A stretch of 64,000 nucleotides of DNA from a virus, in the IMG/VR virus record IMGVR_UViG_3300009506_003033, positions 20,499 through 84,498 of that record; one strand, given 5' to 3'. This document shows, in pieces, positions 39,960-48,746 of the stretch. Below the pieces are notes generated by a model. It did not search any database. It was not told the DNA's origin and saw only the letters and a list, made by a program, of their open reading frames with translations. The position numbers were made by a program, and so were the translations under genes. Every line of letters begins with the position of its first letter. Position 1 is the stretch's first letter.

Positions 39960-40359
39960 AATGCAATGTAATTTCGATACGATGACGATAGAAAGACTTC
40001 GTATGGTATTAGAGCAGCAAGTGTCATTCAAGACGAACAGAATTTTAAATCTCCGCCCGATTGAACTGTTCAAACGCGAAGGCGATATACTCGTGATGCG
40101 AGTTGAAGCTGGGATTGCAGCACTTCCGGAGAAGACAGTATCCATACATAAACGATGGCCATCTAATTGGTTACAATCCCTCAAGGAACGATGGGCTCCT
40201 CGATGGTGGAGAAATCGGTGGCCAGTACAGTATGAACGAATCGATGTTGAACAGAAAATATATAAGGCAGTTTGTCCGCATATTAGATTTGATGATGACT
40301 GCTATAAGTTTCTAGTCGAAAGAGAATGTTGCGGAATACTGGAAGAACAGTCTGGATGA
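39949..40359 (+). CDS. Hypothetical protein, 136 aa
   Basis: MKDKMQCNFDTMTIERLRMV, then Trp-rich WAPRWWRNRWPVQY. Start chosen at the first ATG after AGAGAAACC. Not recognised. Confidence 0.55.
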   Translation: MKDKMQCNFDTMTIERLRMVLEQQVSFKTNRILNLRPIELFKREGDILVMRVEAGIAALPEKTVSIHKRWPSNWLQSLKERWAPRWWRNRWPVQYERIDVEQKIYKAVCPHIRFDDDCYKFLVERECCGILEEQSG

Positions 40360-40383
40360 AAACAAGAAGCCTGCTAAAGCGGG

Positions 40384-40423
40384 CCGTGCGATGGCTAATC
40401 TTGGTCCACTGGAGAATCGCACG
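40384..40423. other. Intergenic 9-bp perfect hairpin
   Basis: CCGTGCGAT pairs with ATCGCACGG around a 22-nt loop in the 125-bp gap 40360-40484. No T-tract, so not an obvious terminator; may be a processing or regulatory structure. Confidence 0.5.
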
Positions 40424-40484
40424 GGTATATCCCCATGCATCTCCGGGCATTGTATCACACTAGCAGCGATAAAAAAGGGAAATT

Positions 40485-41237
40485 ATGATTACGTGGAAAA
40501 TCATCGGAGACACGCCGCAAGCTCCGGCCGTCATTGAAGGATATACGCTCGGCAATGTCATAGCAGAACGTTTCGCGATAGATTGGCAATTACCGCCAGC
40601 ACCAGAGCATCCGACATGGCAAGTGAAAATCGGAAATGTAGCTGTGAAAGCTGAAGGAAAGTCTTCAGACGGCATCGATGAACTGTTGAAGATAGAAGGC
40701 GTGGCGCATACAGATGTTACCGTGCTGTTTGACGGCACGCTCTATTCGTTTGCGAGGCGTATTCAGTTGCAGGCTAATTGTTCGGCTGTGATGATGGCTC
40801 CGAATGGAGTAGCACAGCCACTATCTCCGATTTCTTATTTCACTGTGCCATTAATATTGGAAGTCGTGCCTGGACCTGCTCGATCGAATCCGATCTGGTC
40901 AAGAGCAGTGGGTACTGAATTGCGAGAAGCTTTTCGCGGCATCAGAGCGCAGACTTTCGCCAATGCGCCACTTATTTTACGCTTTGGATCAGCTGAATGG
41001 ATTGCACCGATGACAGAAGCAGATATCAAATCAGTCAAAATAGAAGCGACGGACAAATGTGCCATCTGCAACCATTCACACGCCACGACTGATTTGTTGC
41101 CGGATGTCACTTGGATCCTTTTAGAGGACGGAAGCGGAATTGAGATGTGGCCGTCGAACTGTCAACCATACGAACGGTATCGTATAATCGTAGACAGGGG
41201 CACCGCCAAAACCATCGTACACTTGCGGACGCAATGA
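40485..41237 (+). CDS. Hypothetical virion-region protein, 250 aa
   Basis: Beta-rich; ends with CAICNHSHATTD, a possible zinc knuckle, then a beta segment. Overlaps MuF start as ATGA, so probably a head-associated factor. Not recognised. Confidence 0.6.
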   Translation: MITWKIIGDTPQAPAVIEGYTLGNVIAERFAIDWQLPPAPEHPTWQVKIGNVAVKAEGKSSDGIDELLKIEGVAHTDVTVLFDGTLYSFARRIQLQANCSAVMMAPNGVAQPLSPISYFTVPLILEVVPGPARSNPIWSRAVGTELREAFRGIRAQTFANAPLILRFGSAEWIAPMTEADIKSVKIEATDKCAICNHSHATTDLLPDVTWILLEDGSGIEMWPSNCQPYERYRIIVDRGTAKTIVHLRTQ

Positions 41238-44200
41238 AAAGATTGAAGGTATTAGCAACCATGCCTGTGCAGCCATGCAAACGCAACGGAAAGAGAGGAT
41301 GGCGATGGGGCCAGCACGGCAAATGTTATCTCGGTTCAGGAGCAAAGGCGTTAGCTGACAAGCAGGGGCGTGCCATACGAGCCAGCGGATGGACCGGAAA
41401 TGAAGCTAAGCAACAAGCAGGTGATGATTCTGACAAGACGTTGCTGGAAGAGATTGTACATAGTTGCCTATGTACTTCTGCGCAGAAAGCGAAAGGGCAA
41501 CCGAACCCGCTGAGACGCGATCCAACTCGCATGGCGACGCTAAAACGACGTTTCGTTGCCGAGTTGAACCGCAAGCTGAATAAAATCAAAAAGGCAATCT
41601 ATGATCTGATCATCACCGAAGATGCTTTCGGATTGTCTGTCAAGGAACCGTCCATTCGGGATTTTCTGGCTAACGCGAGTACGGCGCTCGCCGCACGGCT
41701 CCCCGAGCTTTCATCTCTTTCATTCGGGGAGCCACTTTCTGAACCACCGAGAGAGCTCCCTGGGGCACTTCAAGGCGATCCTTGTCCTGGGGAGCTTATT
41801 TCACAAGAGGGATTGGATGATGATAGATGTGGACATCGAAAAATTGAGAAAGGCATTCAAAAAGGAATACGAGATACACAGGACAGCCTTCGACGAAATT
41901 CTGAAAATCAGTCGATTGCGAACGGAACAATGGATAGTGCCAGATCACAATTTGATGGAGACGCTGGAGAATTTGGGCTACGACGGGACACAGAACGTGC
42001 AGATATTCTTCTCCGCAACCAACGATTCCGATTCGGAAGCACTCAAGAGAAAGTAAACCAATTCGAGGAATGGCTGAAGACAGTTCTACAACTGCATCTG
42101 TCATCGTCCGAAGCAGTGAAGGATACCTACTGGTACAAGTTTATTGAAGAAGGCTACCAAAAGGGAGCTGGCCGGGCGTTCGATGACACGAAGCAGGCGC
42201 AACGAGTAGCGGCTGAAGAAAACCCAGAGAAGTGGTCGTTTTATCAGGGAGGAAAGGAACAGTTTCTGCGGTCATCGTTTGCTAGGCCAGAATCTATCGA
42301 CAAAGTGAAGCTGTTGGCTGGGCGGACGTTCGACGAGCTGAAGGGCATGTCAGACGACATGCGGAACAGAATGCGGCGAACGCTGCTGGATGGACTAGTG
42401 CAGGGCAAAGGGGTGATGCCCATCGTCAGGGATTTGTCGAAGGCCATCGACATCAGCCGCGACAGAGCGAAGACGATAGTCAGGACGGAACTGACGCGGA
42501 CACACTCGGAAGGCGCTCTTGATTCAATGGAACAGCTCGGTGTTGAGAAAGTCGGAGCCATGGTGGAATGGTCCACGGCAGGCTATAACGTGTGTCCCCT
42601 CTGTGCGCCTATGGAAGGCGTGGTGATGACGCTGAAAGAGATGCGAGGGTTGATCCCGCGCCATCCGAACTGCTTTGTAAATCCGAAGACATACGTTAGG
42701 ACAGACAAAGGATGGAGATCGATCGATAGTATCGGAGTTGGCGATTGGGTTCTAACGCACAGGGCGAGATATAAGCAAGTCACTCAGGTACATAGAAATG
42801 AACTGGAGTGCATTGTTGTTGATATTGTCATAGGTGATCAGCGGCTAGAAGTGACAGCCGATCATCCAATTCGCACGCTGCATGGACCATGGACACCAGC
42901 GAAGCAGATTCACATTAGGGATGTGCTAGAGGTGATTTGTTGGACGGACGATCGTACATATTATAACGCACATTCGGATGTCGATAAGATACATATCAAT
43001 GCCGCGCAGATGCACAAAACGTATAATCTTTCCGTCGAAGCAGACGAGTCATATATAGTATTTGGAGGAACACAGAATCACGCACAAACAATGGGATTCA
43101 TCGTGCATAATTGTGCATGCACACCGATCCCAGCCAATGTAGGCGAACCCGTCGATCGCAGTCGTACCATCACCGTGAAGAAAGGAAGTGGCGAAGCGAA
43201 ATCGGAAACCGTCGAGGGCCAGACTCGCGGGAAAGAGGGCGTACAGCGGGCGATAGACAAGAGCATCGCGGCAGAGATTCCGAAGACCAAGCCGCGAAGT
43301 CTGGATGAACAGAAAGAATTGACGCGATGGCCAGGTGCAGATGTGCGGATAGCGAAAGAGAGGCCGGTGAGTCCGCTGGAAATTAAGCCAGGGGAGAAGC
43401 CATCGGTGCCTCTAGAAAGGATACCATCTAGAGTACCAGGCGAAGCAAAACCGGGAGCGAAAGAGATGACATTCCCTTATCACAAAGATGTAGAAAACAT
43501 ACGACAGACGGTAATGGCGCAAATAAAGGATGTCACAGCGATTGAAGATTTAGAGGCGAAGATAGAAGAAGCAAAATGGATCCAATTAGGCAATGTGACA
43601 AAAATAGACATGTTGGCGGGTGATTGGAAATCGGGACGGATCACAAAAAAGGAATATTTGAATCAAATGAGAGAGTTGAAAGCGAGTTCCAAGGAGCTTG
43701 ATAAACTAGAGAATCAAAGACGGAAACTCCTGGATGCATACAACAAAAAAGCAAGAAAAATTTGTGAATTGCCAACGTCGGAACGAATCAAGATCGAGGT
43801 CATTAGTGAGGAAACCGACGCCCATTTCAACGCAAAGCTGAGGAAGGCCAAATCATTCGTCGAATCCGTAACGTCGCGAAATACTGAAATGCCGAGGGAG
43901 ATGAGGGCCACGATGCTGGCTGACACTGAAAGATCATACCACGAAGCATCAACTGGAATACATTGCATGAGGTGGATCGACGTAAAATCATTCGTGCACG
44001 AGATTGGGCACCATGTGGAAAGCACGTCAAAGAATGGAACGAAGTTAGCAAGGCAATTTTTAAAGAAGAGAATCACAAGGAGCGGCACTGCCGACGTGAA
44101 ATTAGCGGATCTAAATCCGATATATGCTGATGATGAAATCGGAAACGGAGATGGATTTGGAAAGTTATTTGGAGAACGATCTATCGCCGCCTACTGCGGA

Positions 44201-44332
44201 AAGAAATACGCGGATGCAACAGAAATTATTTCAATGGGTATAGCGGAGTTATATGATAATCCAGTGCATTTTGCTAGGACAGATCCGGATTATTTTAATT
44301 TCATAATATCCTATCTCCGAGGGATGCTATGA
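41234..44332 (+). CDS. MuF-type head protein with intein, insertion and metallopeptidase domain
   Basis: 1032 residues. MuF core: TYWYKFIEEGYQKGAGRAFD, FLRSSFARPESIDKVKLLAG, TIVRTELTRTHSEGALDSME, VEWSTAGYNVCPLCAPMEGV, then RHPN-C. An intein (480-626) splits the conserved HPNC motif. Residues about 149-261 are an atypical insertion. The C-terminal 400 residues contain VHEIGHHVES (HEXXH at 922-926) and a later ATEIISMGIAEL, a zinc metallopeptidase pattern like MuF-toxin fusions. ATGA overlap with previous gene. Confidence 0.85.
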   Translation: MKRLKVLATMPVQPCKRNGKRGWRWGQHGKCYLGSGAKALADKQGRAIRASGWTGNEAKQQAGDDSDKTLLEEIVHSCLCTSAQKAKGQPNPLRRDPTRMATLKRRFVAELNRKLNKIKKAIYDLIITEDAFGLSVKEPSIRDFLANASTALAARLPELSSLSFGEPLSEPPRELPGALQGDPCPGELISQEGLDDDRCGHRKIEKGIQKGIRDTQDSLRRNSENQSIANGTMDSARSQFDGDAGEFGLRRDTERADILLRNQRFRFGSTQEKVNQFEEWLKTVLQLHLSSSEAVKDTYWYKFIEEGYQKGAGRAFDDTKQAQRVAAEENPEKWSFYQGGKEQFLRSSFARPESIDKVKLLAGRTFDELKGMSDDMRNRMRRTLLDGLVQGKGVMPIVRDLSKAIDISRDRAKTIVRTELTRTHSEGALDSMEQLGVEKVGAMVEWSTAGYNVCPLCAPMEGVVMTLKEMRGLIPRHPNCFVNPKTYVRTDKGWRSIDSIGVGDWVLTHRARYKQVTQVHRNELECIVVDIVIGDQRLEVTADHPIRTLHGPWTPAKQIHIRDVLEVICWTDDRTYYNAHSDVDKIHINAAQMHKTYNLSVEADESYIVFGGTQNHAQTMGFIVHNCACTPIPANVGEPVDRSRTITVKKGSGEAKSETVEGQTRGKEGVQRAIDKSIAAEIPKTKPRSLDEQKELTRWPGADVRIAKERPVSPLEIKPGEKPSVPLERIPSRVPGEAKPGAKEMTFPYHKDVENIRQTVMAQIKDVTAIEDLEAKIEEAKWIQLGNVTKIDMLAGDWKSGRITKKEYLNQMRELKASSKELDKLENQRRKLLDAYNKKARKICELPTSERIKIEVISEETDAHFNAKLRKAKSFVESVTSRNTEMPREMRATMLADTERSYHEASTGIHCMRWIDVKSFVHEIGHHVESTSKNGTKLARQFLKKRITRSGTADVKLADLNPIYADDEIGNGDGFGKLFGERSIAAYCGKKYADATEIISMGIAELYDNPVHFARTDPDYFNFIISYLRGML
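41817..42056 (+). CDS. Nested out-of-frame ORF inside MuF
   Basis: 79 residues in the +1 frame: MMIDVDIEKLRKAFKKEYEI, then HNLMETLENLGYDGTQNVQI. Preceded by AAGAGGGATTGG. Its composition looks more protein-like than the MuF frame there (Arg/Ser/Gly-rich), so it may be the functional frame of the inserted segment. Confidence 0.4.
   Translation: MMIDVDIEKLRKAFKKEYEIHRTAFDEILKISRLRTEQWIVPDHNLMETLENLGYDGTQNVQIFFSATNDSDSEALKRK
42671..43111 (+). other. Mini-intein in MuF
   Basis: 147 residues. Begins CFVNPKTYVRTDKGWRSID (block A), VTADHPIR (block B, T-x-x-H), KTYNLSVEADESYIVFGG (block F), ends GFIVHN followed by Cys+1 (block G with the normal His-Asn). No endonuclease. Removal restores the RHPN-CACT junction. 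Confidence 0.9.
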
Positions 44333-44568
44333 GACAAATAAAAATGAAAAATATAGAGGCTGCGATGGATGACGCGGGAATTTGGACGAGCGAAACGCCT
44401 GGCGTGGCGTCATATTTACAACTATTGAGTGATCGTATAGCGAGAAGCATTGGACCAGAAGACGGAGATTTCATCGCAGCGAAGTTCTACAGGACGGTGG
44501 CAGGAATACGCGGAGCGAAGGTCAGTGATACTAGTATCATTCATGGAGTTGCTGGGAGAATCTATTGA
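44329..44568 (+). CDS. Hypothetical protein, 79 aa
   Basis: MRQIKMKNIEAAMDDAGIWT then LQLLSDRIARSIG. ATGA overlap with MuF; possibly an immunity or chaperone partner of its C-terminal domain (inference). Confidence 0.55.
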   Translation: MRQIKMKNIEAAMDDAGIWTSETPGVASYLQLLSDRIARSIGPEDGDFIAAKFYRTVAGIRGAKVSDTSIIHGVAGRIY

Positions 44569-44580
44569 AAGAGGTGTGAG

Positions 44581-45564
44581 ATGAAGAATCTAGTGCTGCT
44601 GTTGTTGTTGTCCGTGCCATGCCAGGCCATGGAGATCACTCTACACGGGCACATGCATCACGTAGAGGGCCGACCGGCGATGAAGTATGGCATCCTCGAA
44701 AATGCCGAGGCGTACTTCACTATTCACTTCGATGACTGCTGGGTTGATCCGTTCTTGTGGACACGGTGCGGATTGCTGGAGGAATACCAGCCCGAGGTAT
44801 GCCATAGCTACGAGATGGATGCGAACATCACTGGGCGCATCATGGCGGACGACGGCGGATGGTGGCAATGGCAATACGTGCCGGCGATCTGGGAAGATCC
44901 CTACAGCAGATTGACGGTAGGCGAGTACACGGTGATCGTGATCAACACCATAATGAGCAGTACCATTCGATTCCCCGGAATGTATCAACTGGATGCTTAC
45001 GATAATATGGGGCATTTGGTTGAGCGGGATGTCGAGTGGCAGCTCAGTCCAATCAGACTCGATATTGGTACATCCAGTGGATCGTTTGGAGAACCCGATA
45101 GATATTGGCCATCAGGTGAGAGGCTGATAGATTTGCCGACGATGACGAATCTGCCACAATATTTAGTGTCTGCATTGTACATGGACTGGGATAAGCCACC
45201 GACGTATTGTTTGGGGTGCATGACCCGCTTTGATTTGGATGCCATCACGGTAGTGCAGGATACCTTGTCGCCTGGCGATGCCAACGGCGATGGCGTGTTC
45301 AACCAGATGGACATTGTAGAAGTGATGCAGGCTGGCACCTACATGACAGGTGGGATAGCGGCCTGGAGCGAGGGTGACTGGAATGCTGACGGGGTATTTA
45401 ATCAGTTCGACATCGTGCAGGCGATGATGGCTGGAGAGTATGCCGTCAACAACGCAGCAGTGATGACAGTGCCAGAACCAACAACAAAAACCATGATTGG
45501 TGGTGCATTGATATTGGTACTTTTTTTTGTAACTGGATTTGCGCTAGGCAGAAATAGGAGATAA
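44581..45564 (+). CDS. Secreted dockerin plus PEP-CTERM protein
   Basis: 327 residues. Signal peptide (MKNLVLLLLLSVPCQA), a beta-rich ectodomain, two dockerin-type calcium repeats (GDANGDGVFNQMDIVEVM and GDWNADGVFNQFDIVQAM), then VPEPTTKTMIGGALILVLFF and a basic GRNRR tail, the exosortase PEP-CTERM signal. Typical of planctomycete surface proteins, yet embedded in the head-gene operon. Confidence 0.85.
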   Translation: MKNLVLLLLLSVPCQAMEITLHGHMHHVEGRPAMKYGILENAEAYFTIHFDDCWVDPFLWTRCGLLEEYQPEVCHSYEMDANITGRIMADDGGWWQWQYVPAIWEDPYSRLTVGEYTVIVINTIMSSTIRFPGMYQLDAYDNMGHLVERDVEWQLSPIRLDIGTSSGSFGEPDRYWPSGERLIDLPTMTNLPQYLVSALYMDWDKPPTYCLGCMTRFDLDAITVVQDTLSPGDANGDGVFNQMDIVEVMQAGTYMTGGIAAWSEGDWNADGVFNQFDIVQAMMAGEYAVNNAAVMTVPEPTTKTMIGGALILVLFFVTGFALGRNRR

Positions 45565-45579
45565 GACAGAGAGAAATCC

Positions 45580-45777
45580 ATGAAAGATTACAACGGAGCG
45601 GATATCGAGAACGTGTGTCCGAGATGTCATTCGCCGCATCTGCTAGTGCATCTATCCAAAGACAAGAATCACGAGGGGCGAAAAGTAGTCGTGGATTGTC
45701 GGACATGTGGCCTGCGGATTACGAGGCAAAAATGTATCCATGATGCACTGGTGGCTGCACAGGCAAGTTGTTATTGA
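45580..45777 (+). CDS. Zinc-ribbon protein, 65 aa
   Basis: NVCPRCHSPHLLV then VDCRTCGLRI, a four-Cys ribbon. Small accessory gene; function unknown. Confidence 0.55.
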   Translation: MKDYNGADIENVCPRCHSPHLLVHLSKDKNHEGRKVVVDCRTCGLRITRQKCIHDALVAAQASCY

Positions 45778-45783
45778 AGTACG

Positions 45784-46026
45784 ATGTCCGGATTCACACC
45801 TACCGAGCAGGCTCTCTTGGACATGCTCGCCGATGGCCGCAGCCACTCGAAACGTGAATTGAGTACATGTCTTCGAGATGACATGGCTGAACCCGTCACA
45901 CTGCGGAGGCACATCTTTAATCTTCGGAAGAAGCTACGCGGGCAGGGACATCTCATCATTTGCGAACTGGTGGACAGCAAAGTTTTCTACAATCTGCGCC
46001 GCAATACCGGTGCGTATGACGAATGA
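45784..46026 (+). CDS. Winged-helix DNA-binding protein
   Basis: 80 residues. FTPTEQALLDMLADGRSHSK, RHIFNLRKKLRGQGHLI reads like the OmpR-type winged helix or phage wHTH. Could regulate the late operon; no partner domain is present. Confidence 0.6.
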   Translation: MSGFTPTEQALLDMLADGRSHSKRELSTCLRDDMAEPVTLRRHIFNLRKKLRGQGHLIICELVDSKVFYNLRRNTGAYDE

Positions 46027-46102
46027 TATCACCCGTCAACTAGTGTTGATTATAAGCGGAGTGGTATGTCCACTATAGACATGTCCCCATATCGTTGGGG
46101 AT

Positions 46103-48163
46103 ATGGAGAATCTTGCAGCGAATATCTCAGGTCGCGTTCGGCGTACCACTCTGCACGGACGACCGCATCTGGTCGTGCCTCTGACGATGATTGTTCCTGG
46201 GGTTCTCAACGGATCTCAGGGGCCTCTTCTCTATGAATTGGAAGACATCAAGGCAGATCCTTCCGCTTGGAACGGTATGCCTGTGGTCGTCTATCATCCC
46301 CACAAAAACGGGCAGCAAGTCAGCGCTCGTGATCCAGATGTACTCGAAAAACAACAGGTGGGAATGGTTCTCCAGACTGCTGCAAACGGCAAGCTGAGGG
46401 CCAATGCCTGGTTGGATGAAGCACGCCTCAAGCAGGTTGATTCTCGGATTCTCAACGATCTGGACAAAGGCAAACCTGTTGAAATCTCAACGGGGCTCTT
46501 CGTCGAAAAGGAATCGAAGAGGGGAACCTTCAACGGAAAAGAGTATGTCGCTGTGGCCCGCAACTACCGTCCAGATCACTTGGCGATCCTACCGGATCAA
46601 GTGGGTGCCTGCTCCGTCAAAGATGGATGTGGTTTGCTCGTCAACAAACACGATTTGCAATCGGTGGCCAACATGCTGGTAGACAACCCCAAAGGCGAAT
46701 GGCAACCGCCAGAATCAGGTGACGCCCCGGATGAAGTCAAGCGGATATTGCAAACCGTCTACTCGCAATGGCGGGACAAACATCCGACCGAGAATCCAAG
46801 AGTCAAAGCTCAGGGAGCCAAAATTGCTTGGGGTGCTGTGGCTAAGGCTGGATGGTCAAAAGATGAGAACGGGGAGTGGCACAAGAAAGAAACACAAAAT
46901 GTAAATCTAACGAAAAAAGATGGCAGCACGAGTTTTCCTGCTAGTGCATATGCCTACGTGCCAGATCCCGAGAAGCCCAGCACGTGGAAGCTAAGAATAG
47001 ACGACGCTGCGCACGTGGGTGGATCCATTGTTGAGATCAGTGCGCAGAAAGTGTCGATTCCCGCCAAGGACATGCCTGCTGTCAAGGCGAAGATACGGGC
47101 CGCTTGGCTCAAGTACCATCCCGACGAAGGTCGGAACGGTTTACCAGAACCAATACGCAATTTAGGAGGAGGCCACGATATGGCTGAACTCACAGTAGAT
47201 GACAGGACTCAAATGATCGAGGACCTGATCGGAAACTGCGACGGTTGTTGGAACGAGGATCAACGAGGCATTCTCGAAGGGTTCTCCGACGAACAGCTCG
47301 CCGCACAGCATCAGTTGCTTGAAAACGCCATGTCTGCCAAGGAAAAGAAAAAGACCTTGGAAGAGATGAGTGACGAGGAACTGGAGAACGAACTGAAGAC
47401 GCGGCGCAAGGCCGCGGAACCCGCGAAGAACGAATTCACTCCGCCGGCGAATGCCGAGGATTGGTTTCGCAACGCACCAGAGAGTGTCCAGGAGACATTC
47501 AAGGTGGCGGCAACGATTGAGAAGCGGGAGAAGGATGGCATCATCGACAAGCTCACGGCTAATTTGAGTGGGCCCGAGAAATCCATTCACCGCGAGAGAT
47601 TGCATCAGCGGTCGCTGGCTGAACTGCAAGAGGATTTGTCGTTGCTGCCGAAACCGGAACCGACACCCGAACCGATACCGGCCACTAACGAGGCACCGGA
47701 TTGGGCCAAGGAAGCGGTTGCCATTGCACGAACTGGGCCGCCGATCGTTGACGACGAGCCATTGGGATTGCCTACCATGGACACCGGAAAAACGAAATCG
47801 CCTGCCACGGCGGTTACCGTCGGGAACGTCGATCCGACAGTTCTTAGCCAGCTTCCTGCCCAGTTGCAGGAAATGGTCCGGAATGCGGCTGCGATCGAGA
47901 AGCGACAACGAGCTGAACTGATTCAGCAAATCGTGGCCAACGTCGAAGGCAACGAGCGGTATCGGATCGAAGACCGATTGACAAGCAAGTCGATTGACGA
48001 ACTGAAAGACTTGCTGATTCTTCGGGGCGGGACACAGCCGCCACGCAAGCCGAACTATCGCGGGGCCGCGAGCCCTCTCAGCAACGTGTCTTCTACTGTG
48101 CTGGAAGACGAAAACGACATCCTGCCGCTTCCAACCATGAGCTACGAGAAGAAGCAGGCGTGA
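46103..48163 (+). CDS. DUF2213 head-maturation protein, probable protease/scaffold
   Basis: 686 residues. PHLVVPLTMIVPGVLNGSQG, WNGMPVVVYHP, then PVEISTGLFVEKES and RPDHLAILPDQVGACSV match DUF2213, a prohead protease-like family found next to major capsid genes. The middle has a SFPASAYAYVPDPEKPSTWK module, and the C-terminal half is helical and Glu/Lys-rich, as in scaffolds. Confidence 0.8.
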   Translation: MENLAANISGRVRRTTLHGRPHLVVPLTMIVPGVLNGSQGPLLYELEDIKADPSAWNGMPVVVYHPHKNGQQVSARDPDVLEKQQVGMVLQTAANGKLRANAWLDEARLKQVDSRILNDLDKGKPVEISTGLFVEKESKRGTFNGKEYVAVARNYRPDHLAILPDQVGACSVKDGCGLLVNKHDLQSVANMLVDNPKGEWQPPESGDAPDEVKRILQTVYSQWRDKHPTENPRVKAQGAKIAWGAVAKAGWSKDENGEWHKKETQNVNLTKKDGSTSFPASAYAYVPDPEKPSTWKLRIDDAAHVGGSIVEISAQKVSIPAKDMPAVKAKIRAAWLKYHPDEGRNGLPEPIRNLGGGHDMAELTVDDRTQMIEDLIGNCDGCWNEDQRGILEGFSDEQLAAQHQLLENAMSAKEKKKTLEEMSDEELENELKTRRKAAEPAKNEFTPPANAEDWFRNAPESVQETFKVAATIEKREKDGIIDKLTANLSGPEKSIHRERLHQRSLAELQEDLSLLPKPEPTPEPIPATNEAPDWAKEAVAIARTGPPIVDDEPLGLPTMDTGKTKSPATAVTVGNVDPTVLSQLPAQLQEMVRNAAAIEKRQRAELIQQIVANVEGNERYRIEDRLTSKSIDELKDLLILRGGTQPPRKPNYRGAASPLSNVSSTVLEDENDILPLPTMSYEKKQA

Positions 48164-48202
48164 TTCAGGACAATCATCCTCATTTCATAGGAGATACAAG
48201 TT

Positions 48203-48697
48203 ATGGCGAAGGGTAACGGAATTATTGTGAGCGGAGAACCCAAGGGGGTATACAAGGAGGGGATCGTCTCCGGAACTCCGAAGCCGGGCACCATCATGGA
48301 AATGGTGCCTGCAACAGCAGATGTAAACGGACATTTCACTTGGGCCGTATATGGCACTGATACTTCTTCAACTGGAGCAGTATCGGCAGATGGCGACAGA
48401 GCGCCGATCGTCGTGCTGTTATCCGATCCAACGAAAGGTCCGACGACAGCATATGCTGACGGCGATAACTGCTTTCTTTATTGCCCGATCATGGGCGAAG
48501 AGCTAAATGTGTTGATGCAGGGATCGTCCGGAACTGAGGGATCTCCGTGCATCGGTGATAAGTTCATCGTGGACGACGGAACAGGTGAACTCATCCTGAC
48601 TACTGGGACTGTAGAGGCTGAGCCTTTCATTGCCTTGGAAGCAGTGACAGAACCTGCCGCGGACACATTGGTTTGGTGCATGTACACGGGCTACTAA
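48203..48697 (+). CDS. Head decoration-like protein
   Basis: 164 residues: MAKGNGIIVSGEPKGVYKEG, then IEMVPAT-like strands, DGDNCFLYCPIMGEELNVLM, LVWCMY. Position directly before the capsid and DUF2190-like composition suggest decoration. Moderate support. Confidence 0.6.
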   Translation: MAKGNGIIVSGEPKGVYKEGIVSGTPKPGTIMEMVPATADVNGHFTWAVYGTDTSSTGAVSADGDRAPIVVLLSDPTKGPTTAYADGDNCFLYCPIMGEELNVLMQGSSGTEGSPCIGDKFIVDDGTGELILTTGTVEAEPFIALEAVTEPAADTLVWCMYTGY

Positions 48698-48698
48698 T

Positions 48699-48720
48699 CG
48701 GCTGAGGCCGTTTTTCTTTT
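48699..48720 (+). terminator. Short terminator before capsid gene
   Basis: CGGC-tgag-GCCG then TTTTTCTTTT, followed by AAAGGAGG of the capsid gene. May tune the stoichiometry of decoration and capsid. Confidence 0.6.
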
Positions 48721-48746
48721 AACCTCAACAAAGGAGGCCATACACG

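Noticed and set aside
40384-40423. Another copy of the pseudoknotted RNA
   Set aside because: It has a good hairpin but no promoter, U-tract or upstream strands pairing to the loop.
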